A stretch of DNA of 64,000 nucleotides from Brevundimonas sp. LM2 (GCF_002002865.1 NZ_CP019508.1:2956501-3020500), one strand, 5' to 3'; numbered from the stretch's first letter, positions 18,952-29,867 are shown. The notes: a model not told the origin generated them from the sequence alone. A program made the numbers and translations.

Positions 18952-20082
18952 GTGAGCCCGGCCACGATCCGCGCCTGGTCCTGGACCCACCGCTGGTCCA
19001 GCCTGGTCTCGACCCTGTTCCTGCTGATGCTGTGCCTCACCGGCCTGCCGCTGGTGTTCAGTCATGAGCTGAACGAGGTCCTGCTGGACGCGCCCTGGGC
19101 GCCCTCCGCCCCCGAGGCCCAGCCGCTCAGCCTCGACCAGGTCCTCGCCACCGCCCTGGCCCGCCAGCCCGGCGACGTCCCCGCCTTCATGAGCTTCGAC
19201 GAGGACCGGCCGGTGGTGAACGTCACCAGCCGCGCCCCCGACGCCCCCGCCGGCCAGTACAATTTCCAGCCGATCGACCAGACCAGCGGCGACCCCGCCC
19301 CCCTGGTCGCCGGCCATCCGGTCGTGGAGTTCCTGCTCCAGCTGCACACCGACCTGTTCCTGGGCCTGGGCGGCATGCTGTTCCTCGGCGGGATGGGGCT
19401 GATGTTTCTGGTGGCCGTCGTCTCGGGCGTGGTCCTGTACGCTCCCTTCATGCGCCGCCTGCCGTTCGGCACGCTGCGGGTGGAGAAGACCGCCCGCACC
19501 CGCTGGCTGGACTGGCACAATCTGCTGGGGATCACGGCCGCCGCCTGGGTCGTCGTCGTCGGCCTGACCGGCGTGGTCAACACCCTGGCCGTGCCCATCC
19601 TGGCCCTGTGGAAGGCCGACGCCCTGGCCGGCCTGACCGCCGCCGCCGAGACCACCGCCCCCGTCGCCGTGTCCGAGCGCGCCTCGCTGGACGCCGCCGT
19701 CGCCCGCGCCCGCCAGGCCCTGCCGGGGCTGCAGCTGCAGTTCGTGGCCTTCCCGGGCACGGAGTACACCACCGACCACCACTATGCGGTCTTCTTCCAC
19801 GGCGACACGCCGCTGACGACCCACCTGACCACCCCGGCCCTGATCGACGTCCGCACCGGCGACCTGGCCGCCATCGCCCCCATGCCCTGGTATGTGAAGG
19901 CCCTGGGCCTGTCCCAGCCCCTGCATTTCGGCGACTACGGCGGCCTGCCGCTGAAGATCGTCTGGGCCCTGCTGGACCTGGCCACCATCGTCATCCTGCT
20001 CTCGGGCCTCTACCTGTGGCTGGGCAAGCGCAAGCTGTCCCGCCCCGCCCCCACCCCCACCCGGCGCGAGCCCCACCCATGA
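18952..20082 (+). CDS. PepSY-associated membrane protein (PiuB-like, iron uptake)
   Basis: A 376-residue protein of the PepSY_TM family, often found beside siderophore receptors and thought to reduce or release iron at the inner membrane. It starts IRAWSWTHRWSSLVSTLFLLMLCLTGLPLVF (helix 1), has a periplasmic PepSY part (LDQVLATALARQPGDVP), then LQLHTDLFLGLGGMLF and paired helices (LMFLVAVVSGVVLY, LLGITAAAWVVVVGLTGVV), and a final helix near the C terminus. The histidines in WTHRW, QLHTD and WHNLLG are the family's likely heme or metal ligands. GTG 18952 follows the receptor stop by four bases. Confidence 0.9.
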   Translation: MSPATIRAWSWTHRWSSLVSTLFLLMLCLTGLPLVFSHELNEVLLDAPWAPSAPEAQPLSLDQVLATALARQPGDVPAFMSFDEDRPVVNVTSRAPDAPAGQYNFQPIDQTSGDPAPLVAGHPVVEFLLQLHTDLFLGLGGMLFLGGMGLMFLVAVVSGVVLYAPFMRRLPFGTLRVEKTARTRWLDWHNLLGITAAAWVVVVGLTGVVNTLAVPILALWKADALAGLTAAAETTAPVAVSERASLDAAVARARQALPGLQLQFVAFPGTEYTTDHHYAVFFHGDTPLTTHLTTPALIDVRTGDLAAIAPMPWYVKALGLSQPLHFGDYGGLPLKIVWALLDLATIVILLSGLYLWLGKRKLSRPAPTPTRREPHP

Positions 20083-20348
20083 TCGCCCTGGCCCACCGCC
20101 AGTCCCTGGCCGCAATCTTCGCCCTGCCGCTGCTGCTGGCCGCCCTCGTCCTCACCGGCCTGATCGGGGCCCTGCTGGCGGACGGGGTGTGGGACGGGAT
20201 CGGCGCGGCCCTGATCGCGAGCCCGGGGGTGGCGGTGGTGTGGGCCCGGGTGGCGGCGGCAAGGCGCACCGCACACGCCCCCTCTCCCGGCGGGAGAGGG
20301 CTTGAGCGCCCGAGAGCCGCAGGCGATCGGTCTTGCGCGAAAGGGTGA
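20079..20348 (+). CDS. Small two-helix membrane protein ending inside a repeat
   Basis: An 89-residue protein with two hydrophobic helices (about 9-32 and 35-55, IFALPLLLAALVLTGLIGAL and GIGAALIASPGVAVVWA). The ATG overlaps the PepSY stop by four bases, so it belongs to the iron-uptake transcript. Small proteins of this kind often follow PepSY proteins. The last 23 or so residues ([20 protein letters not shown]...) are encoded by the repeat at 20279-20361, so the native C terminus was probably shorter or replaced by repeat insertion. Confidence 0.72.
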   Translation: MIALAHRQSLAAIFALPLLLAALVLTGLIGALLADGVWDGIGAALIASPGVAVVWARVAAARRTAHAPSPGGRGLERPRAAGDRSCAKG

Positions 20349-20361
20349 GGGGTTACGGTCT
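20279..20361. repeat. Dispersed repeat family B, half copy
   Basis: The sequence runs CCCCTCTCCCGGCGGGAGAG, GGCTTGAGCGCCCGAGAGCC, AGGCGATCGGTCTTGCGCGA, AAGGGTGAGGGGTTACGG. It matches the reverse complement of the right arm of 51528-51699 almost base for base. It overlaps the C-terminal codons of the small membrane protein and lies just before the restriction-modification gene. Confidence 0.88.
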
Positions 20362-20416
20362 CACCGCCGGCGGCTAAACCCTTGCCACGCGGAGGCGAAG
20401 CGGGCGATGACGGGTC

Positions 20417-23400
20417 GTGACGCCCGCTGACTTCATCGCCAAATGGAACGACGCCACCCTGCGCGAGCGGCAGGGTTCGCAGATGCATTTTCTCGATCTC
20501 TGCGCCCTGCTGGATCAGCCGCAGCCGACCGATCCCGACCGCTACTGTTTCGAGCGCGGGGCGACCAAGGCCGGAGGCGACGACGGCTGGGCCGATGTCT
20601 GGCGGCGGGGCTGTTTCGCTTGGGAATACAAGGGTCCGCACAAGGACCTCGACAAGGCCTTCCGCCAGCTCGCGACCTATGTCTCCGACCTGGAAAATCC
20701 GCCCTATCTGGTGACGTCGGACATGTCGCGGATCATCGTCCGGACCAACTTCACCAATACGGTTACAGCGGTCCACGAGTTCGCGCTGGAGGACCTGCGC
20801 GACCCTGCCAAACGCGATCTGCTGCGCCAGATCTTCGAGGGCTCGGAAAAGCTTAAACCGACCGTCAGCCCGCAGGAGCTGACAGCCAAGGCCGTCGAAC
20901 GCTTCGCCGAACTGGGTCGTCGCCTCCAGGATCGCCGCACTCCCGCCGACACGCCGCTGCACGATCCACGCGCCATCGCCCACTTCCTGAATCAGCTCGT
21001 CTTCTGCATGTTCGCCGAGGACGCGCGCCTGCTGCCCGACAAGCTGTTCACCAAGACAATCCGGGGCGTCCAGACCAGGCCGGCGCTCGCTCAGAAGGCG
21101 CTCGCCAGCCTGTTCAAGGCCATGGCCAGCGAAGAGGAGGACGACCGCTTCTTCCTCGGCGTCGGCGTTATCAACTGGTTCAACGGCGGCCTGTTCGACG
21201 GTGCCGAGCCTTTGCTGCTAGAAGCGCCGGACCTGAAGCTGGTCGCCGACACCGCCGATGAGCATGACTGGTCCGAGATCGACCCGGCCATTTTCGGCAC
21301 CATGTTCGAAGAAGCGCTGAAGGCCACGCGCAAGCGCGCGGCCTTGGGGGCCCACTACACCGACCGCGCCAAGATTCTGAAGATCGTCAACCCTGTCATT
21401 GTCTGGCCGCTGGAGGCGGAATGGGCGGCCGCCCGCGCCGAAATAGCCGCCGCTGCTACGGCCGCTGACGAAGCTGAAGGGCAGCGAAAGACCACGCTTG
21501 ATAGCCTCGCGGCCAAACTCAGCGCAGAAGATGCTGACGCAATCTCCGAGTCTGAGGCAGTACGGGCTCGCCAATCCAAAAACCTCGAGCTGTTCGATGG
21601 CGTCGGCGCTCGCAGGCTCCCGCCAGCCGCACAAGCCGCTCTAAGGGCGGTCCAACCTAAGCTCAAAAAGCTGGATACCTTGCGCGATGAGCACCTTCGG
21701 GCGGCGCGTGATCGACTGGAGACCTTCCTGCAACGGCTCGGTGCCTACCGTGTGCTCGACCCCGCCTGCGGCTCCGGCAACTTCCTCTATGTCGCGCTCC
21801 ATGCGCTGAAGGATTTGGAGCTGAAGGCCTTGATCGAGGCCGAGCGGCTTACCGGCCTGCAGTCGCCGGGGCCGCGCGTGTCGCTGAGTGCGGTGCGCGG
21901 CATCGAGATCGAACCCTATGCAGCCGAACTGGCGCGGGTCACCCTGTGGATCGGCGATCTGCAATGGAGCCTGAAAAACGGCTACCGCAACTGGCCCAAA
22001 CCCATCCTCGCCAAGCTCGACCAGATCGAGAACCGCGACGCCCTGCTGAACCCCGATGGAACCGAGGCGGAATGGCTAGAGCGCGCCGACCAAGTCGATG
22101 TCCTTGTTGGAAACCCGCCATTTGTGGGAGGGAAAAAGCAGCAGTCAGCGCTTAAGCAGAATGATCTCAGTCGAATCCGATCCGCATTTGAGGACCGCGT
22201 TCCCGCTGATGCAAATCTCGTCGCCTATTGGTTTTTCAAGGCAACCCAGTTGGCATTGGAAGGTCGTGTTGCTCGTTTCGGCTTCATCACGACCCAAGCG
22301 ATTAGAAGAGGCGCTTCTAGGAGTGTCGTACAGGCGTCTTTGGATGCCGGGCTGATCATCTTCGACGCTTGGTCCAACGAGCTTTGGAATCAAGACGGAG
22401 CTCAGGTTCGTGTTTCCTTCGTCAATTTCGCCGCGCCAGCAATTGCCAGTGCTGCGTCGCTCGACGGCGAGAATGTCGAGCGTATCAGCGCCGATCTTCG
22501 TGCGGATGTCGCTCAGGTGCGACCTTCTACGCTGTCCGATTCTCTAGGGGTGGCGGCCCAGGGCACAATCAGCGGCGGCCCGTTTGAGGTTCCCCCGACC
22601 GTCGCACGAGACCTGCTTGCCAAACCTCTCAATCCCAACGCTCGTCCAAATGCCGATGTGCTGAGGCACTGGGTGAATGGAGACGACCTTACTGACCGTC
22701 GCGCCGATTGGTGGATCATCGATTTCGGCGAAGCTGCCTCAGACGCAGAAGCTTGTCTCTATGAACAGCCATACGAACTGTTGCGGCGTAGGTGGGCTGA
22801 GGATGATGCCGCAAAAATCGCTGCTGGCGAACCTTTGCTTCGCGCTGGCGAGCCCAGAACTCGCGCTCGTTGGTGGATCCTACAGCGTCGTAGGAATTCA
22901 TTGCTCAGCGCTCTTTGGGCAGGCGAACGCTTCTTGGCCACGCCACGTGTCTCAAAACACAGGTTCTTCGTTTGGTTAAGAAAGAACGAGATGCCAGACA
23001 CTCGACTTGTCGTGTTCAGGCGAACCGACGATGCGTTTCATGGGCTGCTTGAGGCCAAACATCACAGAATATGGTCACTTCGGTTCGGCGGAAATCACGG
23101 TGTAGGCAACGACTCCGAATATATGCACACGTCGACGTTCGACACCTTCCCATTCCCCGAAGGCCTGACCCCAAACATTGCCGCCGACGACTATGCCAAG
23201 GATCCGCGCGCCATCGCTATCGCCGAAGCGGCACGAGACCTGAACGAAAAGCGTGAGGCCTGGTTGAACCCCGCCGACCTGGTGCGCTTCGAGCCCGAGG
23301 TCGTTCCCGGCTATCCGGAACGCGTCCTGCCGGTCTCGGACGAAGCGGCGAAGGTGCTCAAGACCCTCACTATGACCAACCTCTACAACCAGCGCCCCGA

Positions 23401-23536
23401 ATGGCTGGACATGGCCCATCGCCGCCTCGACGCCGCCGTCGCGGCGGCCTACGGCTGGCCCTCTGACCTGACCGACAAGGCCGTGCTCGAACATCTGTTC
23501 GCCCTCAATCAGGAGCGCGCGGCGGCAGGGCGCTAG
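20417..23536 (+). CDS. MmeI-like type IIG/IIL restriction-modification enzyme (single chain)
   Basis: A 1039-residue protein combining nuclease, adenine methyltransferase and target recognition. The N terminus carries the D-X9-E-X-K nuclease motif as Asp60, Glu70 and Lys72 (in GWADVWRRGCFAWEYKG), the same spacing as MmeI. A helical linker spans about 80-430. SAM motif I is LDPACGSGNFLY (Asp448) and motif IV is NPPF (566). The target-recognition region follows (about 650-910). Bases about 22100-23130 are clearly less GC-rich than both ends, suggesting recognition-module exchange. The GTG at 20417 lies upstream of the family's usual FIAKWNDATLRERQ opening. No separate methylase or restriction gene is adjacent, which fits this type. 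Confidence 0.9.
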   Translation: MTPADFIAKWNDATLRERQGSQMHFLDLCALLDQPQPTDPDRYCFERGATKAGGDDGWADVWRRGCFAWEYKGPHKDLDKAFRQLATYVSDLENPPYLVTSDMSRIIVRTNFTNTVTAVHEFALEDLRDPAKRDLLRQIFEGSEKLKPTVSPQELTAKAVERFAELGRRLQDRRTPADTPLHDPRAIAHFLNQLVFCMFAEDARLLPDKLFTKTIRGVQTRPALAQKALASLFKAMASEEEDDRFFLGVGVINWFNGGLFDGAEPLLLEAPDLKLVADTADEHDWSEIDPAIFGTMFEEALKATRKRAALGAHYTDRAKILKIVNPVIVWPLEAEWAAARAEIAAAATAADEAEGQRKTTLDSLAAKLSAEDADAISESEAVRARQSKNLELFDGVGARRLPPAAQAALRAVQPKLKKLDTLRDEHLRAARDRLETFLQRLGAYRVLDPACGSGNFLYVALHALKDLELKALIEAERLTGLQSPGPRVSLSAVRGIEIEPYAAELARVTLWIGDLQWSLKNGYRNWPKPILAKLDQIENRDALLNPDGTEAEWLERADQVDVLVGNPPFVGGKKQQSALKQNDLSRIRSAFEDRVPADANLVAYWFFKATQLALEGRVARFGFITTQAIRRGASRSVVQASLDAGLIIFDAWSNELWNQDGAQVRVSFVNFAAPAIASAASLDGENVERISADLRADVAQVRPSTLSDSLGVAAQGTISGGPFEVPPTVARDLLAKPLNPNARPNADVLRHWVNGDDLTDRRADWWIIDFGEAASDAEACLYEQPYELLRRRWAEDDAAKIAAGEPLLRAGEPRTRARWWILQRRRNSLLSALWAGERFLATPRVSKHRFFVWLRKNEMPDTRLVVFRRTDDAFHGLLEAKHHRIWSLRFGGNHGVGNDSEYMHTSTFDTFPFPEGLTPNIAADDYAKDPRAIAIAEAARDLNEKREAWLNPADLVRFEPEVVPGYPERVLPVSDEAAKVLKTLTMTNLYNQRPEWLDMAHRRLDAAVAAAYGWPSDLTDKAVLEHLFALNQERAAAGR

Positions 23537-23561
23537 ACCCTCTCCCGCCACCGCCTGACCC

Positions 23562-24395
23562 TCACACCGCCCTTACCCTCGGCCCCCGCTCCACCTGCTC
23601 CACCACTCCCTCGCCCTCCTCCTCCTCCCCCCACCAGTCCCGGGGCGGCCAGCGCCAGCCGGTCAGGTCTTCCTGGCCCCAGTCCACCCCCTGGCAGCGG
23701 CGCAGGTGCTGGGTGACCATCAGCAGGTCGGGCCGGGGCGGGATCGGGTCGATCTCCAGCAGCCGGCCCTCGGCGTCCCAGTAGCGGCTGGCCCAGCCGC
23801 CGTGGATCCCGGCTCGGAAGTCCGACAGGGCGACCTCGGGCCCCAGCACCCAGGCCCGCCAGCGCCAGGCGAAGGCCCCATAGGCGGCCTGGGGCGGGCC
23901 CCGGTCGGTCAGCAGGTCGAAGGCCAGCTGGTCGGCCCATTCCATGACCTGCTGGTGCACCACGTCCATCACTTCCTTTTGCGCCGCCCGTTCCGCGACG
24001 ACCTCCTCCGGCGTCGGCGGGGGCGGCTCGGCCGGCGGGCCGTCGCCCCCGTCCCCCGTGATCCGTCCCAGGGCCTCGGCCGCGCGAAGCACGGCGCTGG
24101 CCTCCAGCGCCCGGCCCTCCCCCAGCAGGCTGGCGGCATAGGCGATGGCGCCGTCGCGGGCCTGTCTCAGGTCGACCGGGGCGGGCGGCCCCGCGTCGGC
24201 GGCGCGGGCGATCGCCCGGGCATGCGCGGCGTGGGTCCAGCCGCAGCGGCTGGCGCGCTTGCGGATCGTGTTGATGGAGATGTTCAGACGGCGCGAGATC
24301 GACTCGGCCGTCTCTCCGCCCAGATAGGCGTCACGGATGACGGCCCAGGTCTCGGCCGGAAAGTTGCGACGGGTGCGGATGCCATCCTCGGTCAT
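23562..24395 (-). CDS. Helix-turn-helix protein of unknown role
   Basis: A 277-residue soluble protein. Residues about 14-52 form a likely HTH (WAVIRDAYLGGETAESISRR, LNISINTIRKRASRCGW) like that of phage terminase small subunits or GcrA-type helices. A proline- and acid-rich linker follows near 115-135, then a Trp-rich C-terminal half (YGAFAWRWRAWVLGPEVALS, WRWPPRDWWG) and an acidic tail. No large terminase or other phage gene is nearby. I do not assign a function; DNA binding is likely from the HTH only. Confidence 0.72.
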   Translation of the reverse strand: MTEDGIRTRRNFPAETWAVIRDAYLGGETAESISRRLNISINTIRKRASRCGWTHAAHARAIARAADAGPPAPVDLRQARDGAIAYAASLLGEGRALEASAVLRAAEALGRITGDGGDGPPAEPPPPTPEEVVAERAAQKEVMDVVHQQVMEWADQLAFDLLTDRGPPQAAYGAFAWRWRAWVLGPEVALSDFRAGIHGGWASRYWDAEGRLLEIDPIPPRPDLLMVTQHLRRCQGVDWGQEDLTGWRWPPRDWWGEEEEGEGVVEQVERGPRVRAV

Positions 24396-24744
24396 GCGCG
24401 GATCATCGCACGACGTTACGTCAGGATCGGTCGTGCCATCCTTCTGTCCCCTCCTGAACCTGCCTGTCGCGCCAGGACCGGTACGAACCAGGACTGAGCC
24501 GGTACAGGACGAACCGGGACATCGGGCGCTGCCGATGGCGATTTCCTGCCGAAAATACGACCAAGGTTAACTCGACCTCATGACGTTTGTTTAAGTTGAA
24601 GACCAGCGTTCGCCCGGACTAGATCGTGGCGTCGGCGGGCCCCGGGCCGCGCCGCCATCCATCCCACACCGCTCCGGCGATCCCGGTGCCCGGCCCCCGC
24701 CGCGCGCCCCGGCGGAGCCCTGTCCAGACCTTCAGAGGACCCCG
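24396..24744. other. 349-base divergent intergenic region
   Basis: Lies between the HTH gene (minus) and the VOC gene (plus), so it should hold both promoters. There is a short direct repeat of CCGGTAC...GAACC around 24478-24515 and an A/T-richer stretch near 24550-24605 (AAGGTTAACTCGACC, GTTTGTTTAAGTTGAAG) that could be a promoter. The rest is GC-rich with no credible gene. No tRNA is seen. Confidence 0.5.
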
Positions 24745-25251
24745 ATGATCCACCACCTGTCCGTCGCCGCCCGCGATCCGAAAGCGGTCGCCGACTTCTT
24801 CGCCGAACTGATCGACGGCGTGACCGTCGACTTCGCCCCCAACCCCGGCAGCTATATGGTGTTCAAGGCCGACGGCCACGGCACCGCGATCGAGATCTAT
24901 CCCTCAGGCTCGGTCATGGCCCCCAACGGCGATCCGGGGGCCGTCTTCCTGACCCGCCCGCCCGAGGCCGTGGAGCGCTCGCCCACCCATTTCGCCGTCA
25001 GCGTCAGCCACACCGCCCAGGCGATCCAGGCGATGGCCGCCGCGCGCGGCTGGGACTGTTTCGTCTGCGACCGCGGCGGCCATTTCCATGTGGTCGAGGT
25101 CTGGATCGAGAACGCCTGGCTGGTCGAGGCCCTGCCCCCCGCCTTCGCCGCCGAATACCTCGACTTCGCCGACGCCGTGGCCCGCATGGGCGACCCCACC
25201 GGCGTCCTCAACGGCCACGCCCCCCAGGCCCGGACGCTGGAGCGGGTATGA
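24745..25251 (+). CDS. VOC (glyoxalase/bleomycin-resistance fold) protein
   Basis: A 168-residue protein whose N terminus, IHHLSVAARDPKAVADFFAE, is the usual opening of vicinal-oxygen-chelate proteins, with the His that often binds metal. Later parts, GHGTAIEIYPSG and THFAVSVSHTAQAIQAMAAA, fit the beta-alpha-beta-beta-beta repeats. The C-terminal GGHFHVVEVWIENAWLVEAL may supply other ligands. The reaction cannot be named. It stands alone, with the hicBA pair convergent downstream. Confidence 0.82.
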   Translation: MIHHLSVAARDPKAVADFFAELIDGVTVDFAPNPGSYMVFKADGHGTAIEIYPSGSVMAPNGDPGAVFLTRPPEAVERSPTHFAVSVSHTAQAIQAMAAARGWDCFVCDRGGHFHVVEVWIENAWLVEALPPAFAAEYLDFADAVARMGDPTGVLNGHAPQARTLERV

Positions 25252-25332
25252 CGCACGGCCGAGAGCCTGCCGCTCGACGAGTGGCGAGCTCTCCCTCGTC
25301 CCGCCTGTCACCGGGAGGCGTCTGGCCTTGCC

Positions 25333-25545
25333 CTACAGATCCTCGGGCGTCAGCCCGGTATGCCGGGCCAGACGCGCCAACATCTTCGGGCCCACCTCAT
25401 CGCCGTCATGAAACGCGAACACCACCTCGGCCCAGCCGTCGCGGGCCAGGACCTTGTGCGATCCGGATTGCCGCTTGATCGTCCAGCCCAGCTTCAACAG
25501 GGCCGCCATCAGGCGTCGCGCCTTGACCGACGGCCATGGGCTCAT
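25333..25545 (-). CDS. hicA: HicA-type toxin
   Basis: A 70-residue mRNA interferase of a type II toxin-antitoxin system. The double-stranded-RNA-binding-like fold is recognised from PSVKARRLMAALLKLGWTIK, the catalytic-His motif GSHKVL (His30) and the closing KMLARLARHTGLTPEDL. I start it at ATG 25545 because this overlaps the antitoxin stop (ATGA at 25542-25545); the open frame extends to 25560. The order is antitoxin first, toxin second. Confidence 0.9.
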   Translation of the reverse strand: MSPWPSVKARRLMAALLKLGWTIKRQSGSHKVLARDGWAEVVFAFHDGDEVGPKMLARLARHTGLTPEDL

Positions 25546-25739
25546 GCCGCCGCGAACCACCGATCCAGTTCGGGGGTGCGTTCACCCTGCTCCAGACGCT
25601 CGGCGACGACCCGCAGCGCCAGGGTCTCGACGCGATTGACGGCCTCGTCCCGCGACGTGCCGTAGGCCATCACCCCGGGCAGGGCCGGGGCCTCGGCCAA
25701 CCAGCGGCCGTCGTCTTCCTGCTCGACCTCGATGCGCAT
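25542..25739 (-). CDS. hicB: HicB-type antitoxin
   Basis: A 65-residue antitoxin with the HicB partial RNase-H-like fold: RIEVEQEDDGRWLAEAPALPGVMAYGTSRDEAVNRV and LALRVVAERLEQGE. ATG 25739 is preferred because GGAG lies six bases upstream; ATG 25751 would add four residues and lacks such a site. There is no separate DNA-binding domain, as in short HicB proteins. It is read before hicA and overlaps it, so toxin translation probably depends on antitoxin translation. Confidence 0.9.
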   Translation of the reverse strand: MRIEVEQEDDGRWLAEAPALPGVMAYGTSRDEAVNRVETLALRVVAERLEQGERTPELDRWFAAA

Positions 25740-25841
25740 CGACCGCTCCATCCCTGTCGCTCGTGGGGCCGCCAGTATGAGCCGAAGCCCTCCATGGTCA
25801 ACCACGCGGCCCGCTCCCCCTCCGGTCGCCTTGACCCGGTC

Positions 25842-25876
25842 AAAGAAAAGGGCCGCCTTCTCCCGGAAGCGGCCCT
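25842..25876 (-). terminator. Rho-independent terminator after rpoD
   Basis: On the minus strand an 8-bp perfect stem (AGGGCCGC with GCGGCCCT, 12-base loop) is followed by TTTTCTTTG. It lies 25 bases past the rpoD stop and before hicBA, and so separates the two units. Confidence 0.85.
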
Positions 25877-25900
25877 GATCCTACTGCCTACTGCCTGACC

Positions 25901-27865
<1,965 letters not shown>

Positions 27866-27957
27866 TCAGTCTACGTCTCCGGCCACTGGGGGGGATCAGG
27901 CCCCTTGGCAAAAATGCAACATTCGTTCCAAAACAGCGCCTCTGGACGCCTGGTTCC

Positions 27958-29832
27958 CTACGAAACCACCGCGTCGTCCCAGATCGTCCCGCTCCGGATG
28001 GCTCGCCGCAACGCATCGCGCTCCGCCTTCAGACGACTGAAGGCCGAGGCGTCGAAGGCGTGATCCGCCCCCGACTTCGCTGACGCCAGCGCCGAGTCCA
28101 GACCCGCCACGCGGGTCAGGGCATCGAAGCCTTGCGACCACCGGACCCTTGCCTCGGCGAGGGGCGCATTCGCGGCCAGGAAAGGCGCGCCGGACTTTGC
28201 CGCCGCCTTCTCGACCTCGCGCACTAAAGCATCGTGTCCGGAAGACGCGAGATGGCGACGCAGGGCCGCGCTGTCAAGCGTTTGGCCGGCGAAACGGAGC
28301 CGCACCAGCTCCTGGGCCAGGCCGTCCAGAGCCGGGTCGCCGAAGCCGTGCGAGGCGATCGCCTCCAGATGGTCGTCCATCCGTTCCGGGTCCTCGATGG
28401 CCCCGTGGGCCAGGGCGGCGGCGATGGGCTCGATCGAGCGGTTCAGCGCCTGCATGGCCTGGGCCCCTTCCGCAGTCTGGCCCAGCTTGGGGGGCGGGCC
28501 GCCGGGACGCCAGCGCCCCCCGGCCGCCTGGGCCCGCTGCGGGGCCTGAGATCGGCCTGGGAACAGGGCGTCGAACCGCTCGAACAGATCGCGCCGATAC
28601 TGCTCGGCCAGATCCTTGTCCTGAATGGCCGAGGCGGCCGTGCGCAGCCGCCCTTTCAGCCCGGCCTTGCGTTCGGGCGTGTCCAGCGGTTCGACCTCGG
28701 CCTCGCGCCGAAACAGGACCTCGGCGAAGGGCCGCGTCTCGGTCAGGGCCTGGCGCAGGGCCGGGGCCCCCTTGTCGCGCAGGATGTCGTCCGGGTCCTG
28801 GCCCCCCTCCAGCAGGGCGAAGCGGAACGACCGGCCGGATTTCAGCAGCGGCAGGGCCCGTTCGATGGCGCGGAAGGCCGCCCTCTGCCCGGCCCCGTCG
28901 CCGTCGAAACACAGGATCGGCTCCGACGAGACCCGCCACAGCAGGGCCATCTGCTCCTCGGTTAGAGCCGTGCCCATCGGGGCCACCGCCGGCAGACCCG
29001 CGCGCTGGCAGGCGATCACGTCCATATAGCCTTCGACCACGATGATGCTCTGGGTCGATTTCGACTCCGCCCCGAGGATCCGCCGCGCCTCGGGCAGGCC
29101 GTACAGGGTCGCCCCCTTGTGAAACAGCGGGCTCTCCGGCCCGTTCAGATATTTGGCCCGGTCGTCGGGATTCATGGCCCGGCCGCCGAAGCTGACCAGC
29201 CGCCCGCGCGCGTCCAGGATCGGGAACATCAGCCGGTCGCGGAACCGGTCATAGGGCGACCCGCCGCCCTCGGGCGAGATCAGCATGCCCATCTCGACCA
29301 GGTCGCCCGGCTTTGCCCCGCGCTGGACCAGGGCCGCCTTCAGCCCCTCGCGGTCGTTCGGTGCATAGCCCAGGCCGAACCGGTCCCATTGGTCCTCGGG
29401 CAGGCCGCGCTTCTCCAGATACTCCCGCGCTGCCTTGCCGGTGGAGCGGCGCAGATTGGCGGCGAACCATTTCTGCGCCAGGTCCATCCAGTCGGTCAGG
29501 CCCTGTTTCTTCGCCTCGCGCTCGGCCGCCTGGGGATCCTCGGCCGGCAGCTGCATCCCGGCCTCGGCGGCCAGCCGCTCGACCGCCTCGGGAAAACTCA
29601 GCCGCTCCGTCTCCTGCAGGAAGCTGATGACGTCGCCGTGCTTGCCCGACGAGAAGTCGTGGAAGAAGCCCTTGTCGTCGTTGACGAAGAAGGACGGCGA
29701 CTTCTCCTTCGAGAAAGGGCTCAGGCCCACCCATTCGCGACCCTGGCGCTTGAGCTTCACCGACCGACCGATCACGTCGGACGGGCGAAGGCGGGCCTTC
29801 AGTTCTTCCAGGAAACGGTCATCGAAGCGCAC
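27958..29832 (-). CDS. dnaG: DNA primase
   Basis: Makes RNA primers for replication. I start at GTG 29832 (VRFDDRFLEELKARLRP), the usual alphaproteobacterial N terminus; the open frame continues upstream but would cross a CtrA-type site. The protein has 624 residues. The zinc-ribbon fold is kept, but its four ligand positions are Ser38, Ser41, Asp59 and Ser62 (LSPFSKEKSPSF and FFHDFSSGKHGD) instead of Cys-His-Cys-Cys, so it probably does not bind zinc. The TOPRIM core is intact (IIVVEGYMDVIACQRAG and CFDGDGAGQRA). The C-terminal part is the DnaB-binding domain. Confidence 0.97.
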   Translation of the reverse strand: MRFDDRFLEELKARLRPSDVIGRSVKLKRQGREWVGLSPFSKEKSPSFFVNDDKGFFHDFSSGKHGDVISFLQETERLSFPEAVERLAAEAGMQLPAEDPQAAEREAKKQGLTDWMDLAQKWFAANLRRSTGKAAREYLEKRGLPEDQWDRFGLGYAPNDREGLKAALVQRGAKPGDLVEMGMLISPEGGGSPYDRFRDRLMFPILDARGRLVSFGGRAMNPDDRAKYLNGPESPLFHKGATLYGLPEARRILGAESKSTQSIIVVEGYMDVIACQRAGLPAVAPMGTALTEEQMALLWRVSSEPILCFDGDGAGQRAAFRAIERALPLLKSGRSFRFALLEGGQDPDDILRDKGAPALRQALTETRPFAEVLFRREAEVEPLDTPERKAGLKGRLRTAASAIQDKDLAEQYRRDLFERFDALFPGRSQAPQRAQAAGGRWRPGGPPPKLGQTAEGAQAMQALNRSIEPIAAALAHGAIEDPERMDDHLEAIASHGFGDPALDGLAQELVRLRFAGQTLDSAALRRHLASSGHDALVREVEKAAAKSGAPFLAANAPLAEARVRWSQGFDALTRVAGLDSALASAKSGADHAFDASAFSRLKAERDALRRAIRSGTIWDDAVVS

Positions 29833-29867
29833 GGCGCATCCTAGGCCCCAAAGCGCGACGATGGCAG

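Noticed and set aside
20417..23536. The restriction-modification gene as BREX PglX or part of another defence island
   Set aside because: It has its own D-EXK nuclease motif and no BREX, DISARM or other defence neighbours.
23562..24395. HTH protein as a phage terminase small subunit marking a prophage
   Set aside because: No large terminase, portal, capsid or integrase gene is nearby and the GC and coding style match the host.
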